From Blastopirellula retiformator (GTDB lineage Bacteria > Planctomycetota > Planctomycetia > Pirellulales > Pirellulaceae): 64,000 nucleotides of DNA. Within the stretch, counting starts at the first letter, position 1. Every line of letters starts with the position of its first letter. Under the pieces are notes generated by a model that saw only the letters and a program-made list of their open reading frames with translations, searched no databases and was not told where the DNA came from. A program made the position numbers and the translations under genes. The stretch spans positions 186,894 to 250,893 of the forward strand of contig NZ_SJPF01000004.1 in assembly GCF_007859755.1 (NCBI RefSeq). The letters run 5' to 3'. Shown one piece after another: positions 36,643 through 45,345 of the stretch.

Positions 36643-37650
36643 ATGCGAGAAAAACGCGCGTTCACGCTCGTTGAATTGTTGGTCGTCATCGCCATTATTG
36701 GCGTTCTTATTAGCTTGTTGTTGCCGGCGGTTCAGCAAGCGCGCGAAGCGGCCCGGCGAATGTCGTGTTCGAACAATCTGAAGCAGATCGGGCTTTCGCT
36801 GCACAACTACGAGAGCGCCATGCGGCAGTTCCCGCCCATTGGCGATTCGATCAACTATTCGTTTTCGACCCAGGCCCAGCTGCTGCCGTTCTGCGAACAA
36901 GAAAACTTGCGGCGCCTGATCGACTTCAACATCGAGCTCGGTCACCCGCGAAACGGCGTCGACCCGGCCCATGTCGTCGCGGCCAAGACGCCGGTGCCGT
37001 TCTTTTCCTGTCCCAGCGAGGACATCCCCGTCGTGAAGACGGTCGAAACCGCCAAAGGCGGGCCCTTTGACTACGCCGGCATCAACTACTGTATTAATGT
37101 CGGTACCGGCGTCGGCGACTACGTCAGCTTTGGCGATCCGACCGATGGCATCGCCTGGTCAGGCGGCAAGATCAAGTTTCGGGACGTCACCGACGGCACT
37201 TCGAACACGATCGCGTTCGCAGAAACGCTGATGGGTCCGGGTACGGAATCGACAACCACGCCGGAAGGTCGCCAGATGCAAAAGTATATTGCCGGCGGCT
37301 CTGGCAAAAACGTCTCGGACATGCACGCGTTGCAAGCCTATTTCGAGGCGAACGATCTGGCGGGAATGTTGGCCGCAGCGACTGGCTGGGATGGTCAGCG
37401 GGGCTCGACCTGGATTCGCGGTTTCGGCAGCGGCGGCGGTTCGATCAACGGCTATCTTCCGCCCAATAGCAAGTTCCCCGACATGTCGATTCGCGCCTAT
37501 CTGGCGGCCGGCCCGCGGAGCAATCACCCAGGCGGCGCCATGGCGGTCTTCGTCGACGGCAGCGTCCACTTCCTGCCGGACACGATCAATATCGCCACCC
37601 AGCGCCGGCTGTTCGCCCGCAACGATGGCGAAGTGGTCGGCGAGTACTAG
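36643..37650 (+). CDS. DUF1559 protein with pilin-like N-terminus, copy C
   Basis: Protein of 335 residues starting [20 protein letters not shown], with GGAG about ten bases before the ATG. The H-x9-DG motif reads [16 protein letters not shown]. It is more distant from copies A and B than they are from each other, so it is not part of that duplication. The 340-bp spacer before it (36303-36642) shows nothing else. It is followed by the PepSY gene. Confidence 0.9.
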   Translation: MREKRAFTLVELLVVIAIIGVLISLLLPAVQQAREAARRMSCSNNLKQIGLSLHNYESAMRQFPPIGDSINYSFSTQAQLLPFCEQENLRRLIDFNIELGHPRNGVDPAHVVAAKTPVPFFSCPSEDIPVVKTVETAKGGPFDYAGINYCINVGTGVGDYVSFGDPTDGIAWSGGKIKFRDVTDGTSNTIAFAETLMGPGTESTTTPEGRQMQKYIAGGSGKNVSDMHALQAYFEANDLAGMLAAATGWDGQRGSTWIRGFGSGGGSINGYLPPNSKFPDMSIRAYLAAGPRSNHPGGAMAVFVDGSVHFLPDTINIATQRRLFARNDGEVVGEY

Positions 37651-37698
37651 CCCGCTTCAAGATTCTTCCGCACCTTCCTTCCCTTGGGACTACGAGCT

Positions 37699-38847
37699 AT
37701 GTCGACGACCGAATCGTCATCCGCGGCTGCGACCAGCGACAATACGCAAGCGATTCTCGCCAAGGCCCGCGCCAGCGCCCAGCCAAGCGACAAGCCGACC
37801 CCCAAGTCGAAAAGCTTCGCTTCCCGCGCCTGGGGCGAAGCGCTTAAGCTGATTCGTCGCATCCACCTTTACTCTGGCATCTTCATGCTGCCATGGGTCT
37901 TGCTGTACGGTTTCACCGGCTGGTTCTTCAACCATCCCGGCTACTTTACCGGCGATCAGGTCCAGTCATTCCAGGCGGCGGAGGTTGCCGACGGTCAATT
38001 GGCGTCGCTTCCCAAGGCGGACGTGATGGCGGCTCAAATCGTGGAAGAATTGAATGTCGAGTCGTTCCTGGTCGATGGTCCGGAGATCAAGCTGACCGAC
38101 AGTCGCCCGGCCGAGTTCAGCGGCTTCCTGACGTTTAACGTTGCAGCCGACGGCGCTAACCATTCGGTTTCGATTGATCCAGTCTCGGGCGCCGGCGAAG
38201 TTCGCACGAACTTCATTACGCCGGAGATCGAGGAATCGGCCGATACGCCGCCAACCAATCCGCTGCAAGATGTTCGCTCGGTGACGATTCGGGACAACGC
38301 CCTGACGAAAGCCCAAGATGCGACGCCACAAGTGCTAACCGACTTGGGACTCGCTTCCGGCAGTGCGATTGCCGGACGACGGTCGCCGAGTTTGGTCTTT
38401 TCCGCAGAGGTCGACGGCGTTCCGACCATCGTGACCTGCAACCTCGGCAACGGGGGAGTGACGGCGCTGCGAGAAGACTCGCGACCGTCGATCGAAACGA
38501 AGAGCTTTCTCCAACGACTTCACTTGGCCCGCAGCTATTCTCCCCATTGGAACGTCCGCTGGTTCTGGGCGGCGATGGTCGACCTGATGTTTCTGTCGAT
38601 GGTCTTCTGGGGAATCTCGGGCGTCTTGATGTGGTGGCAGATCAAACGTACGCGACTGTGGGGAACCGGCTTTCTAGTCGCCAGCGTCGTCTGCGCCACG
38701 CTGCTGATGGTCGGAATGCATGACAGCCTGACGACGGGTGGAGGGCGCGGAGGCCGTGGCGGCGGCGGAAGCGGTCGTCCCGCTGGCGGCGGAGGACGCG
38801 CCGAAGCGGTTCAAGTCGAAGTCGACGAGGTCGCAACCGCCCGCTAG
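37699..38847 (+). CDS. PepSY-associated transmembrane protein
   Basis: Membrane protein of 382 residues. The first 45 residues are polar. RRIHLYSGIFMLPWVLLYGF starts the characteristic first helix of PepSY_TM proteins. A long extracytoplasmic domain (about 70-275) is followed by HLARSYSPHWNVRWFWAAMV, two more helices and a Gly/Arg-rich C-terminal tail. Relatives are linked to metal or flavin redox chemistry at the membrane. The next gene, 49 bp downstream, encodes an EF-hand protein with similar Gly/Arg-rich runs. Confidence 0.82.
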   Translation: MSTTESSSAAATSDNTQAILAKARASAQPSDKPTPKSKSFASRAWGEALKLIRRIHLYSGIFMLPWVLLYGFTGWFFNHPGYFTGDQVQSFQAAEVADGQLASLPKADVMAAQIVEELNVESFLVDGPEIKLTDSRPAEFSGFLTFNVAADGANHSVSIDPVSGAGEVRTNFITPEIEESADTPPTNPLQDVRSVTIRDNALTKAQDATPQVLTDLGLASGSAIAGRRSPSLVFSAEVDGVPTIVTCNLGNGGVTALREDSRPSIETKSFLQRLHLARSYSPHWNVRWFWAAMVDLMFLSMVFWGISGVLMWWQIKRTRLWGTGFLVASVVCATLLMVGMHDSLTTGGGRGGRGGGGSGRPAGGGGRAEAVQVEVDEVATAR

Positions 38848-38896
38848 TCGCCGCCTCTCAATACCTCGATCACAAAACAAACTAGGGAATAGCCAA

Positions 38897-39979
38897 ATGC
38901 ACAACTCGATCTACCTGACGCTCGCGATCTTGCTGACTTGTTGCTCGCTCGTCTCCGCTGCGGACGCTTCGGAAAGCGGCGACGAACTAGTGACGCCGGT
39001 CGTCGAACAAGGCTTCGCCACCCTGGACGACGATCGTGATGGCGCCGTTTCGCTGCTGGAAATGATCAAGGCGGTTCGCCCACTCGGCTTTGGCGCCCAG
39101 GAAGCGGCCGCCGCCTCACCGCGCGGACGTGGACGGGGCGGCAACCGCGGCGGTGGCGCCAGTGGCGGTGAGGGGGAAAGCCGCGGAGCTGGAAATCGCG
39201 GCGGCCGCGGCGGATTTGATCCAGCAGATCGCTTCAAGTCGTTCGATCAGGATGGCGACGGCGTGTTGCAGGGCGCCGAGATCAACGCTCGACTAACCGG
39301 GTCAAAATATGCCGAGGATGGCAAAGTGACGCTCGACGAATTCCAGGCCGCCTTTGAAGAGATGCGCAGCCAGATGGCGGCGGGCGGTGGACACAACCAC
39401 GGCAACGGTCACAGTCATGGTGGTGAAGGGGGAAGGGGAGGTCGCGGCGGCAGTCCGACAGCGACCACGTCCGAGGACGCCGCTTTGCTCGTGTCGTTCG
39501 ACATCGATCGCGATCGGAAAATCACACTGACGGAAATTCGCACGGCACTAAAAAACGAGGCCGAGCGACTGATGGAGTTGCGAATGGGGGCAGACAAGGA
39601 TGGCGACGGCAAGATCAGCATTTTTGAAGTCGCCGGTTCGCTCGAGGCGGAAGAGGGAACGCAACTTGACGAGGAAGGGCTCGATCGTCGTTCGCGAATG
39701 ACGTTCGCCCGCGAAGACGCCGATCAGGATGGCTTCGTTTCCGCAGCCGAGATTCGTGCGCAAGTCGACGCTCAACTGCGCAATCGCGCCACGGCCCTCG
39801 GCTATTGCTTGCTGGCCGCCAAAGTTGATGCGGATGGCGACAAGCAAGTCTCGGCCGTAGAAGCGGGCAAGCTCCAAGACAAGGAACTGATCGAGTTGCT
39901 TCGGATTACGGAGGACCAGCCGCTTGATCTCGCTTCGTTCTACGCAACGACGCTGCGGCGGCTGTCGCGTCGCCGATAG
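38897..39979 (+). CDS. Exported multi-EF-hand calcium-binding protein with RG- and His-rich linkers
   Basis: Protein of 360 residues with a signal peptide (MHNSIYLTLAILLTCCSLVS). Six EF-hand-like loops can be read: DDDRDGAVSLLE, DQDGDGVLQGAE, DIDRDRKITLTE, DKDGDGKISIFE, DADQDGFVSAAE and DADGDKQVSAVE. Between the first and second lies an RG/GG-rich stretch, and before the third a His/Gly-rich one (GGGHNHGNGHSHGG) that could bind a transition metal. Its start follows AGGGAATAGCC. It pairs with the PepSY gene upstream. Confidence 0.85.
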   Translation: MHNSIYLTLAILLTCCSLVSAADASESGDELVTPVVEQGFATLDDDRDGAVSLLEMIKAVRPLGFGAQEAAAASPRGRGRGGNRGGGASGGEGESRGAGNRGGRGGFDPADRFKSFDQDGDGVLQGAEINARLTGSKYAEDGKVTLDEFQAAFEEMRSQMAAGGGHNHGNGHSHGGEGGRGGRGGSPTATTSEDAALLVSFDIDRDRKITLTEIRTALKNEAERLMELRMGADKDGDGKISIFEVAGSLEAEEGTQLDEEGLDRRSRMTFAREDADQDGFVSAAEIRAQVDAQLRNRATALGYCLLAAKVDADGDKQVSAVEAGKLQDKELIELLRITEDQPLDLASFYATTLRRLSRRR

Positions 39980-40007
39980 TTCCATCACTTACCAGTCGGC
40001 AGAGATC

Positions 40008-40034
40008 GGGCGCAAGTTCTGGCGCCCTGTTTTT
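40008..40034 (+). terminator. Intrinsic terminator of the EF-hand gene
   Basis: The stem GGGCGC / GCGCCC around an 8-base loop is followed by TGTTTTT. Confidence 0.7.
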
Positions 40035-40044
40035 GTCCTTGCGA

Positions 40045-40518
40045 CTACCCAGGATCGGCCTTCACCGGCAACTCCATCTGAAAGTTGATCAACCGCTCTT
40101 CTCCCAGGGCAACCTGCTGCCGCTTAACGACGCGAAACCCTTTCTTCTCGAAGACGGGTCGCGCGCAGAGAGACGCCTCGACAAAGGCTCGCGGCAGGCC
40201 GGCTTCGATACATTTCTCGATCGCCACGTCGATCAGCGCCGAGGCGACGCCTTGACGGCCTGCGTCGGGATGGACGTACATGCAGTCGATGTGCCCGTCG
40301 TCATCCAGTTCGAGAAATCCCACAACGCGCCCGTTGCGAACGTAGACGTAGGGACGTTTTCGCTCACACCGCTTGCGCCAATGTTCAAGATTCGGCGCCT
40401 TGTCGCTCCAGGCGGCGCACTGCGCCGGCGTGTAGACTTCACACGCGACCTCGTGAATCGCCCGAGTGAAGATTTCGGCGATCGCGGGATGGTCTCCCGG
40501 CTGATACCTGCGAATCAT
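40045..40518 (-). CDS. GNAT-family N-acetyltransferase
   Basis: Protein of 157 residues. The acetyl-CoA-binding segment MYVHPDAGRQGVASALID contains the R/Q-x-x-G-x-A pattern, and ARPVFEKKGFRVVKRQQV is the typical C-terminal strand-helix. The acceptor substrate is unknown. Its start lies 34 bp from the family 1 element. Confidence 0.88.
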   Translation of the reverse strand: MIRRYQPGDHPAIAEIFTRAIHEVACEVYTPAQCAAWSDKAPNLEHWRKRCERKRPYVYVRNGRVVGFLELDDDGHIDCMYVHPDAGRQGVASALIDVAIEKCIEAGLPRAFVEASLCARPVFEKKGFRVVKRQQVALGEERLINFQMELPVKADPG

Positions 40519-40551
40519 GAACTTCCTGCACGGTCGAGTGGCGAACGTTTG

Positions 40552-40708
40552 GAGCGTTTTTCTGATAGCTGTCGCGTTTCTGGCGTTAGTGAGGCGAGCT
40601 GGTCAAGGCGACCGAAGCAGGCGAATCCTCAAGATTCGTCGATGCAGGTCAACGCCGACCAGCGCGGCCGCAACCAGCCAGAACGATACAGATGGAGGAA
40701 AACCGCTC
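40552..40708 (-). repeat. Family 1 TA-flanked hairpin element, copy 2 with extra internal hairpin
   Basis: Read on the minus strand, it starts GAGCGGTTTTC next to TA (40709-40710) and ends GAAAAACGCTC. It matches copy 1 at 17110-17220 except for about 45 extra bases in the middle, including a small stem GAATC-TTGAG-GATTC. The other flank is not TA. TA and the first G supply the stop codon of the downstream TPR gene. Confidence 0.8.
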
Positions 40709-41505
40709 TAGTCGGCGTTCTTCCGCTGGCTGGCTTGCTTCTGAATCCAATGAATACGGGCGACGTCACCCATGTAACTGTTGATCGCCCCTTGGGCGGT
40801 CTTCTGCAAGTCGGCGTCGGCCGCCTGTTTCAAAAACGGCGTCGCCTTGGCCTCCTCGCCGATCGCTTCGTAATAGAGCCCCAAATAAAGAGCGGCGTAG
40901 AAGCGGCGTCCGGCTCGCATCGCTGCGGTCGCTTCGCCCGCTTCGACCTCTTTCAAGATCTCCGCTTCGGTCGCCTGGCCGCGATAAAAGCGATGGAGCG
41001 TCATCATCGGCGCCCGACCATCCCCTTCGATCGGCAATAACTCGGCTTTGGCTTTCTCGACGCCGTCGGCTTGCGCCATGCACAAGAACCGCCAAGCGGC
41101 GTTCTCCACATCGTTGCTGAGATACTTTTGATAGAGCGCGAATTGATCGGCGCCCTCTTGATAACGTTCCGCATAGTAGAGCGTGATGCCCCGCTCCCAC
41201 AGCTTCGGCTTCTCACGGGGAAAGAGCTGGGCGTATTTGTCGAAATCGGCGGCTGACTCGGCGATCTTGCCGAGCCGAAACTGTTCACGACCGCGCAGAT
41301 AGTAAAGAAACGTCACGGCATCCGACTGCGGCTCTTGCTGGAGGGCCTGCGTCGCCAGCGAGACCGCCTTGGCGCTCTCGCCGCTGGCTGCGGCAGTGCG
41401 AGCCTCCAGCGCAAGCTCGACCGCTTTCCCTTCCTGGGCGACCGCCGGGGAAGAGACCAGCAACAGCGACGTCAACAAGCAACCACGGATCAAGAGGAAA
41501 CGCAT
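40708..41505 (-). CDS. Exported TPR protein
   Basis: Protein of 265 residues with a signal peptide (MRFLLIRGCLLTSLLLVSSP ending AVA). Several TPR units follow, such as AKAVSLATQALQQEPQSDAV and SAADFDKYAQLFPREKPKLW. It probably acts as a periplasmic scaffold. The TAG stop overlaps the terminus of the family 1 element, so the last codons may be altered from the ancestor. Confidence 0.78.
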   Translation of the reverse strand: MRFLLIRGCLLTSLLLVSSPAVAQEGKAVELALEARTAAASGESAKAVSLATQALQQEPQSDAVTFLYYLRGREQFRLGKIAESAADFDKYAQLFPREKPKLWERGITLYYAERYQEGADQFALYQKYLSNDVENAAWRFLCMAQADGVEKAKAELLPIEGDGRAPMMTLHRFYRGQATEAEILKEVEAGEATAAMRAGRRFYAALYLGLYYEAIGEEAKATPFLKQAADADLQKTAQGAINSYMGDVARIHWIQKQASQRKNAD

Positions 41506-41541
41506 CGAATAATTCCAAGCGAGAACCAGCGACAGCCAGAG

Positions 41542-41955
41542 TCAGCTCTTCCATTCTTCCAATTTCCTGACCGCGTTGTCAATCAACCGCTGAATTGGCT
41601 TGCGACGGACGCGCGACTGGGCCTCGTCGGACAAACACCAGCGACGACGGAATTCGTCGCGTCGCCGCCAAGCAGAATACTCGACATCGACCCGCAGTAA
41701 GTAGGCGTGAATATCGCCTGGGGCCTCATGGCGCGAAGTCGGAAACTGATCAATCGGCTCGGGAAAGCGAAACGAGCACTCCAGTCCCAGATCGGTAGCG
41801 AAAACGCGGAGCAGCTGCTCCAGATCGTCCGAATCGTAAGGCGTCGTATGAAATTCCCACCGCACTCCATTCGAATTGGAACTGAGACAAAACATGGGCC
41901 CCCGGTTCGTCATGCGGTAGGGGACCCCACACAGAAAAACTTGCTGCTCCGGCAT
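41542..41955 (-). CDS. Hypothetical protein
   Basis: Protein of 137 residues, soluble, with no recognised family. It has a beta-rich start (VFLCGVPYRMTNRGPMFCLS) and a basic, helical C-terminus. It lies 36 bp upstream of the TPR gene on the same strand. The 566-bp spacer beyond it toward csrA (41956-42521) holds no other gene I can support. Confidence 0.6.
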   Translation of the reverse strand: MPEQQVFLCGVPYRMTNRGPMFCLSSNSNGVRWEFHTTPYDSDDLEQLLRVFATDLGLECSFRFPEPIDQFPTSRHEAPGDIHAYLLRVDVEYSAWRRRDEFRRRWCLSDEAQSRVRRKPIQRLIDNAVRKLEEWKS

Positions 41956-42521
41956 TCCATCCCTTGGGGCGTAACTAGTCAGACTCTGGTTGGGAGTGAT
42001 GCCACAAGAGTTAGTCGAACCACCCTACAAGGCCCCCTCCACAATAGTAATACGTATCTAATAATCTGGACAAGCGGGAGGTGAATTTTTCAGCAGTTCG
42101 CGCCCAAATCTTTCTGTTTTCTCTCCGTAATCGCCCTTTTAACGCAATAGATGGCGATCGATCTTTGCGCTCAATCGGCAATGCCGACGACGGTGCGGCT
42201 GGTCGGGTCGCAGTTTTCGGCGACCAAACCATCTCACAATGAAGAGCCATTCTCAAAATGAGACAACTTCTGCCGGCGGATGCCCCCGGAAAGACTGCGC
42301 CATCACCGCCCAAAAAGAAAACGCAAACCCTTTACCAGAAAAGATTTGCGATTACATCCAGTCTGCCTTTTGAAAATTTTTCCATCTTTGGCCTTCCGCT
42401 TGCTTATCCAGAGGGCAGGCAAACGCAAGGCGCCGTGCTCGCCGCCTCCGCTTGCTTAACTCCCCCCTCGTAATTTGCGATGAACGCATTAGTCCAGCGA
42501 CCACTGGAAGGAACCCAAGAC

Positions 42522-42725
42522 ATGTTGATCCTCAGCCGTAAGATCGGAGAAACCATTCACGTAGGCGACAACGTCACCATCGTGATCAATCGAATCTCAG
42601 GCAATCGCGTGACCGTCGGTATCGATGCCCCGAATCAGGTCCGTATTTTGCGTGGCGAAGTCATGGAAGAAACGGACGAACATGCTTGTCTGGCCGAGAC
42701 GATGCTGCTGTCAGGCACCCGTTGA
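42522..42725 (+). CDS. csrA: Carbon storage regulator CsrA, copy 1
   Basis: RNA-binding translational regulator of 67 residues. MLILSRKIGETIHVGD and VRILRGEV, with the RNA-binding R44, are typical. The ATG at 42522 is the family start; an upstream in-frame ATG at 42480 adds an unrelated extension. The leader CTGGAAGGAACCC just before it has two GGA triplets, the CsrA target, so autoregulation is plausible. A second csrA lies 5 kb away. Confidence 0.93.
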   Translation: MLILSRKIGETIHVGDNVTIVINRISGNRVTVGIDAPNQVRILRGEVMEETDEHACLAETMLLSGTR

Positions 42726-42771
42726 AGCGGACCGCGGCCCAGCAGGCCGCAACCAACCGAGCAATCTCCAG

Positions 42772-42808
42772 ACAAATGACCCGGCAGAGGTGGAAGCCGG
42801 GTCGTTTG
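42772..42808 (+). terminator. Intrinsic terminator of csrA copy 1
   Basis: The stem CAAATGACCCGGC / GCCGGGTCGTTTG lies 47 bp after the stop codon, with a short T run in the distal arm. Confidence 0.65.
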
Positions 42809-42831
42809 CGTTCTTGCGGCCGCCGATCGAT

Positions 42832-43926
42832 CTAACCGCCGGCAACCTGCCGCACGACGCCGACAGCCTGCGCTAGTTCCGCTTCGTTGCCCAGCAAGAC
42901 CGGGTGATGCAGTGTGATCGTCCCCTCGGCCGCACGTCGCGCCTGCGACAAATCACCCACCTTGCGACACCACGCCGCCGGACGTTTGGCGAACCCGCGA
43001 AACCCGGCGGCGATCGCCACACCGCTCGCTTGTAGTTGAGTGCAGACCGCGGCTCGTGTTGCAGGATCGGCCAGCGTCCAACCAACCTTGTAGTAAACCG
43101 AGTAGCCGTCGCTGGGCGGCGGCGAGATCCACCCGGCTGAGTCGCGCATCGCTTCACGAAACTGCGAGACCGCTTTCCTGCGCTGGTCGTTCCGGGCGTC
43201 CAATTTGGCCAGCTGCGGCAGCAGCACAGCCGACTGCAGTTCGCTCAGCGGAAACGCATGGTTCCCGCGTTCACAATAGACGCGAGCCCGCTGCTGCAGA
43301 TCGGCGCGTGAGGTGATGACGGCGCCGCCTCTTCCGGAAGTCAGTAGTTTGCTGCCGCCAAAACTAAGCGTGCCGACATCCCCCCAACTGCCCGCTTTCC
43401 GGCCGTCGATGATCGCCCCCGGCGATTGACAGGCATCTTCCACAACCTGCAACTGACGCCGCTGGGCGATCTCCATCACCGCGGGCATGTCAGCCAGATC
43501 GCCATGCAGGTGGGAAACGACGATTCCGCGCGTCTCGGGCGTGATCGCCGCTTCGATCTCGGCCACGTCGATCCGCCACCGATTCGCCTCGATATCAACG
43601 AGCGCCGGCCGCAGTCCGGCCGCTTGAATCGCCCGAAAGTTACCGGCGAAATCATACGCCGCCAGCAGCACCTCGGATCCTTCCGGCAAGTTCAACGAGC
43701 GCAGTGCGATCTCGACCGCGATCGTGCCCGACGCGCAGGTCAACGCATGCGGCGCCTCAAAGTAGTGCGACAGCTCCTCTTCCAGACGCGCAACGTGCGG
43801 TCCGTGGTACTTGCCCCAACTGCCATCAGCGTACGCGGCCAACAGGGCGACGCGTACGTCCTCATCTTTCAGCGGCCAGTCAGGCCCTAGCGGCGACTCC
43901 GATTCGCTCAACGGACCGACCACCAC
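42832..43926 (-). CDS. DegT/DnrJ/EryC1/StrS-family aminotransferase
   Basis: PLP-dependent sugar aminotransferase-like protein of 364 residues. The PLP lysine is K193 in FGGSKLLTSGRGGAV; D164 (VVEDACQSPGA) and ASGTIAVEIAL are also conserved. Such enzymes make amino or deoxy sugars for surface polysaccharides. The gene overlaps the sulfatase gene upstream by 19 bp, so the two are likely translated from one transcript. Confidence 0.88.
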   Translation of the reverse strand: MVVGPLSESESPLGPDWPLKDEDVRVALLAAYADGSWGKYHGPHVARLEEELSHYFEAPHALTCASGTIAVEIALRSLNLPEGSEVLLAAYDFAGNFRAIQAAGLRPALVDIEANRWRIDVAEIEAAITPETRGIVVSHLHGDLADMPAVMEIAQRRQLQVVEDACQSPGAIIDGRKAGSWGDVGTLSFGGSKLLTSGRGGAVITSRADLQQRARVYCERGNHAFPLSELQSAVLLPQLAKLDARNDQRRKAVSQFREAMRDSAGWISPPPSDGYSVYYKVGWTLADPATRAAVCTQLQASGVAIAAGFRGFAKRPAAWCRKVGDLSQARRAAEGTITLHHPVLLGNEAELAQAVGVVRQVAGG

Positions 43927-45215
43927 GCATCCAGCTTCGCTTGCAATCGCTTGACCAACTCGGGCTGCTCGGCAGCCAGGTTGGTCTCTTCGGTCGGATC
44001 GTTCACCACGTTGAACAGCTCAATCTTCTCGTTCGGTTCATTTGGGGCATACGGCACGATCAGCTTCCAAGGGCCTTCGATTACCCAGCGGAAACGCAAG
44101 CTCTTGACCGGGTCGTCCATCGCGCGGACGTCATGCTCAAATATCTCGCCGTAGATCGCGTCGCGGGCAGCGACCGCTTTGGCGTCAAGTAAGTCGATCC
44201 CTTCCATCTCGGGCTGCTTTTCGATTCCTACCGCAGTCAAGACCGTTGGCACGATGTCGATCGAACTGGCCAGTTCCGTCGAGTTGATTTGCGGCTTTGC
44301 GTGGCCGGGCCAACGGACCATGATCGGCGTCCGCACGCCCCCTTCGTACTGCGAGCGTTTCGATCGGGGAGCGTACTTGCTGGCGTCCTTCTGGTTGATC
44401 CAACCGTTGTCGCAGACGTAGATGACGATCGTGTTGTCGGCCAGATTCTCTTCATCCAGGAAGTCCATCAGCTGGCCGCAGGTCTCATCAAACCATTCGC
44501 ACATCGCCCAATACTTGGCCATCGGCAAGCTGTCGGTCTTGTCGCGATACTTGGCTAACAATCGCTCTGGCGGCGTGTGCGGGGTATGCGGCATGAAGGG
44601 AGCATACCAGACGAAAAAAGGCTTGCCGTCTCCCTTCGCTTCTTTCATAAAGTCGAACACCGGCGCCATTCCCTTGCGGCCGATCGTCAAACCGGCGTCG
44701 CCATGGCGCCCGCCTCGTTTGATGTCGCCATGGGTCATCCCCTGGTCGAACCCGCCGCGCGAGAAGTTTCCTTCCCACCATTTGCCCGATTGATGCGAGA
44801 CGTAGCCTTTCTCTTGTTTCAATATCTTGGCCAGCGACGGCATCTTGTCGATGTGCTGCAGGAAGTCGTTTCGCGTGCCGGTTTGATAGGGCGAAGACGG
44901 ATCTCCCTTGGCCGACTTGGGCGGATCGTTGCCGACGATGCCGTGCTGATGCGGATAAAGGCCCGAGATGATCGTCGCTAGCGACGGCCGGCACAAGCTG
45001 TCCGGCACGTAGCCGCGGGTAAACGTCAGCGACTGCTTGGCCAACTTATCCAAGCACGGGGTCTGAATCGTCTCGTGCTCCATGAAACCATAGTCCGACC
45101 AGGCCTGATCGTCCGACAGGATCAAGACGACGTTGGGCGGGGTATCGGCTGCGGCGGCCCAGCTGCACAGCAGGGCGGCTAGCAGCAGCGAACGACAGCA
45201 ATGATAGAAGTGCAT
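43908..45215 (-). CDS. Secreted sulfatase with non-canonical formylglycine motif
   Basis: Protein of 435 residues with a signal peptide (MHFYHCCRSLLLAALLCSWA). Metal-binding VVLILSDDQAWSDYG is present. The catalytic motif is SLCRPSLATIISG, C75-R-P-S-L79, in which the usual Arg at the fifth position is Leu. ISGLYPHQHGI follows. Other active-site parts (HQSGKWW, VCDNGW) are intact. Formylglycine maturation with this motif is uncertain. Confidence 0.9.
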   Translation of the reverse strand: MHFYHCCRSLLLAALLCSWAAAADTPPNVVLILSDDQAWSDYGFMEHETIQTPCLDKLAKQSLTFTRGYVPDSLCRPSLATIISGLYPHQHGIVGNDPPKSAKGDPSSPYQTGTRNDFLQHIDKMPSLAKILKQEKGYVSHQSGKWWEGNFSRGGFDQGMTHGDIKRGGRHGDAGLTIGRKGMAPVFDFMKEAKGDGKPFFVWYAPFMPHTPHTPPERLLAKYRDKTDSLPMAKYWAMCEWFDETCGQLMDFLDEENLADNTIVIYVCDNGWINQKDASKYAPRSKRSQYEGGVRTPIMVRWPGHAKPQINSTELASSIDIVPTVLTAVGIEKQPEMEGIDLLDAKAVAARDAIYGEIFEHDVRAMDDPVKSLRFRWVIEGPWKLIVPYAPNEPNEKIELFNVVNDPTEETNLAAEQPELVKRLQAKLDAWWSVR

Positions 45216-45345
45216 GAAAAATCCTCATCGGGGTGGGAGGTTTGCCTTGACGTGGGGTGGGCAGAATTCGTATTGTCTCCCGACCAAACTACCGAGTCCA
45301 GTTCTCTTCTGGGATTTCCGCTAGAGATGGGGGGATAGCGGATCA

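Noticed and set aside
42011-42313. 100-codon minus-strand frame upstream of csrA
   Set aside because: Arg/Ser-rich, no ribosome-binding site or family pattern; likely chance.
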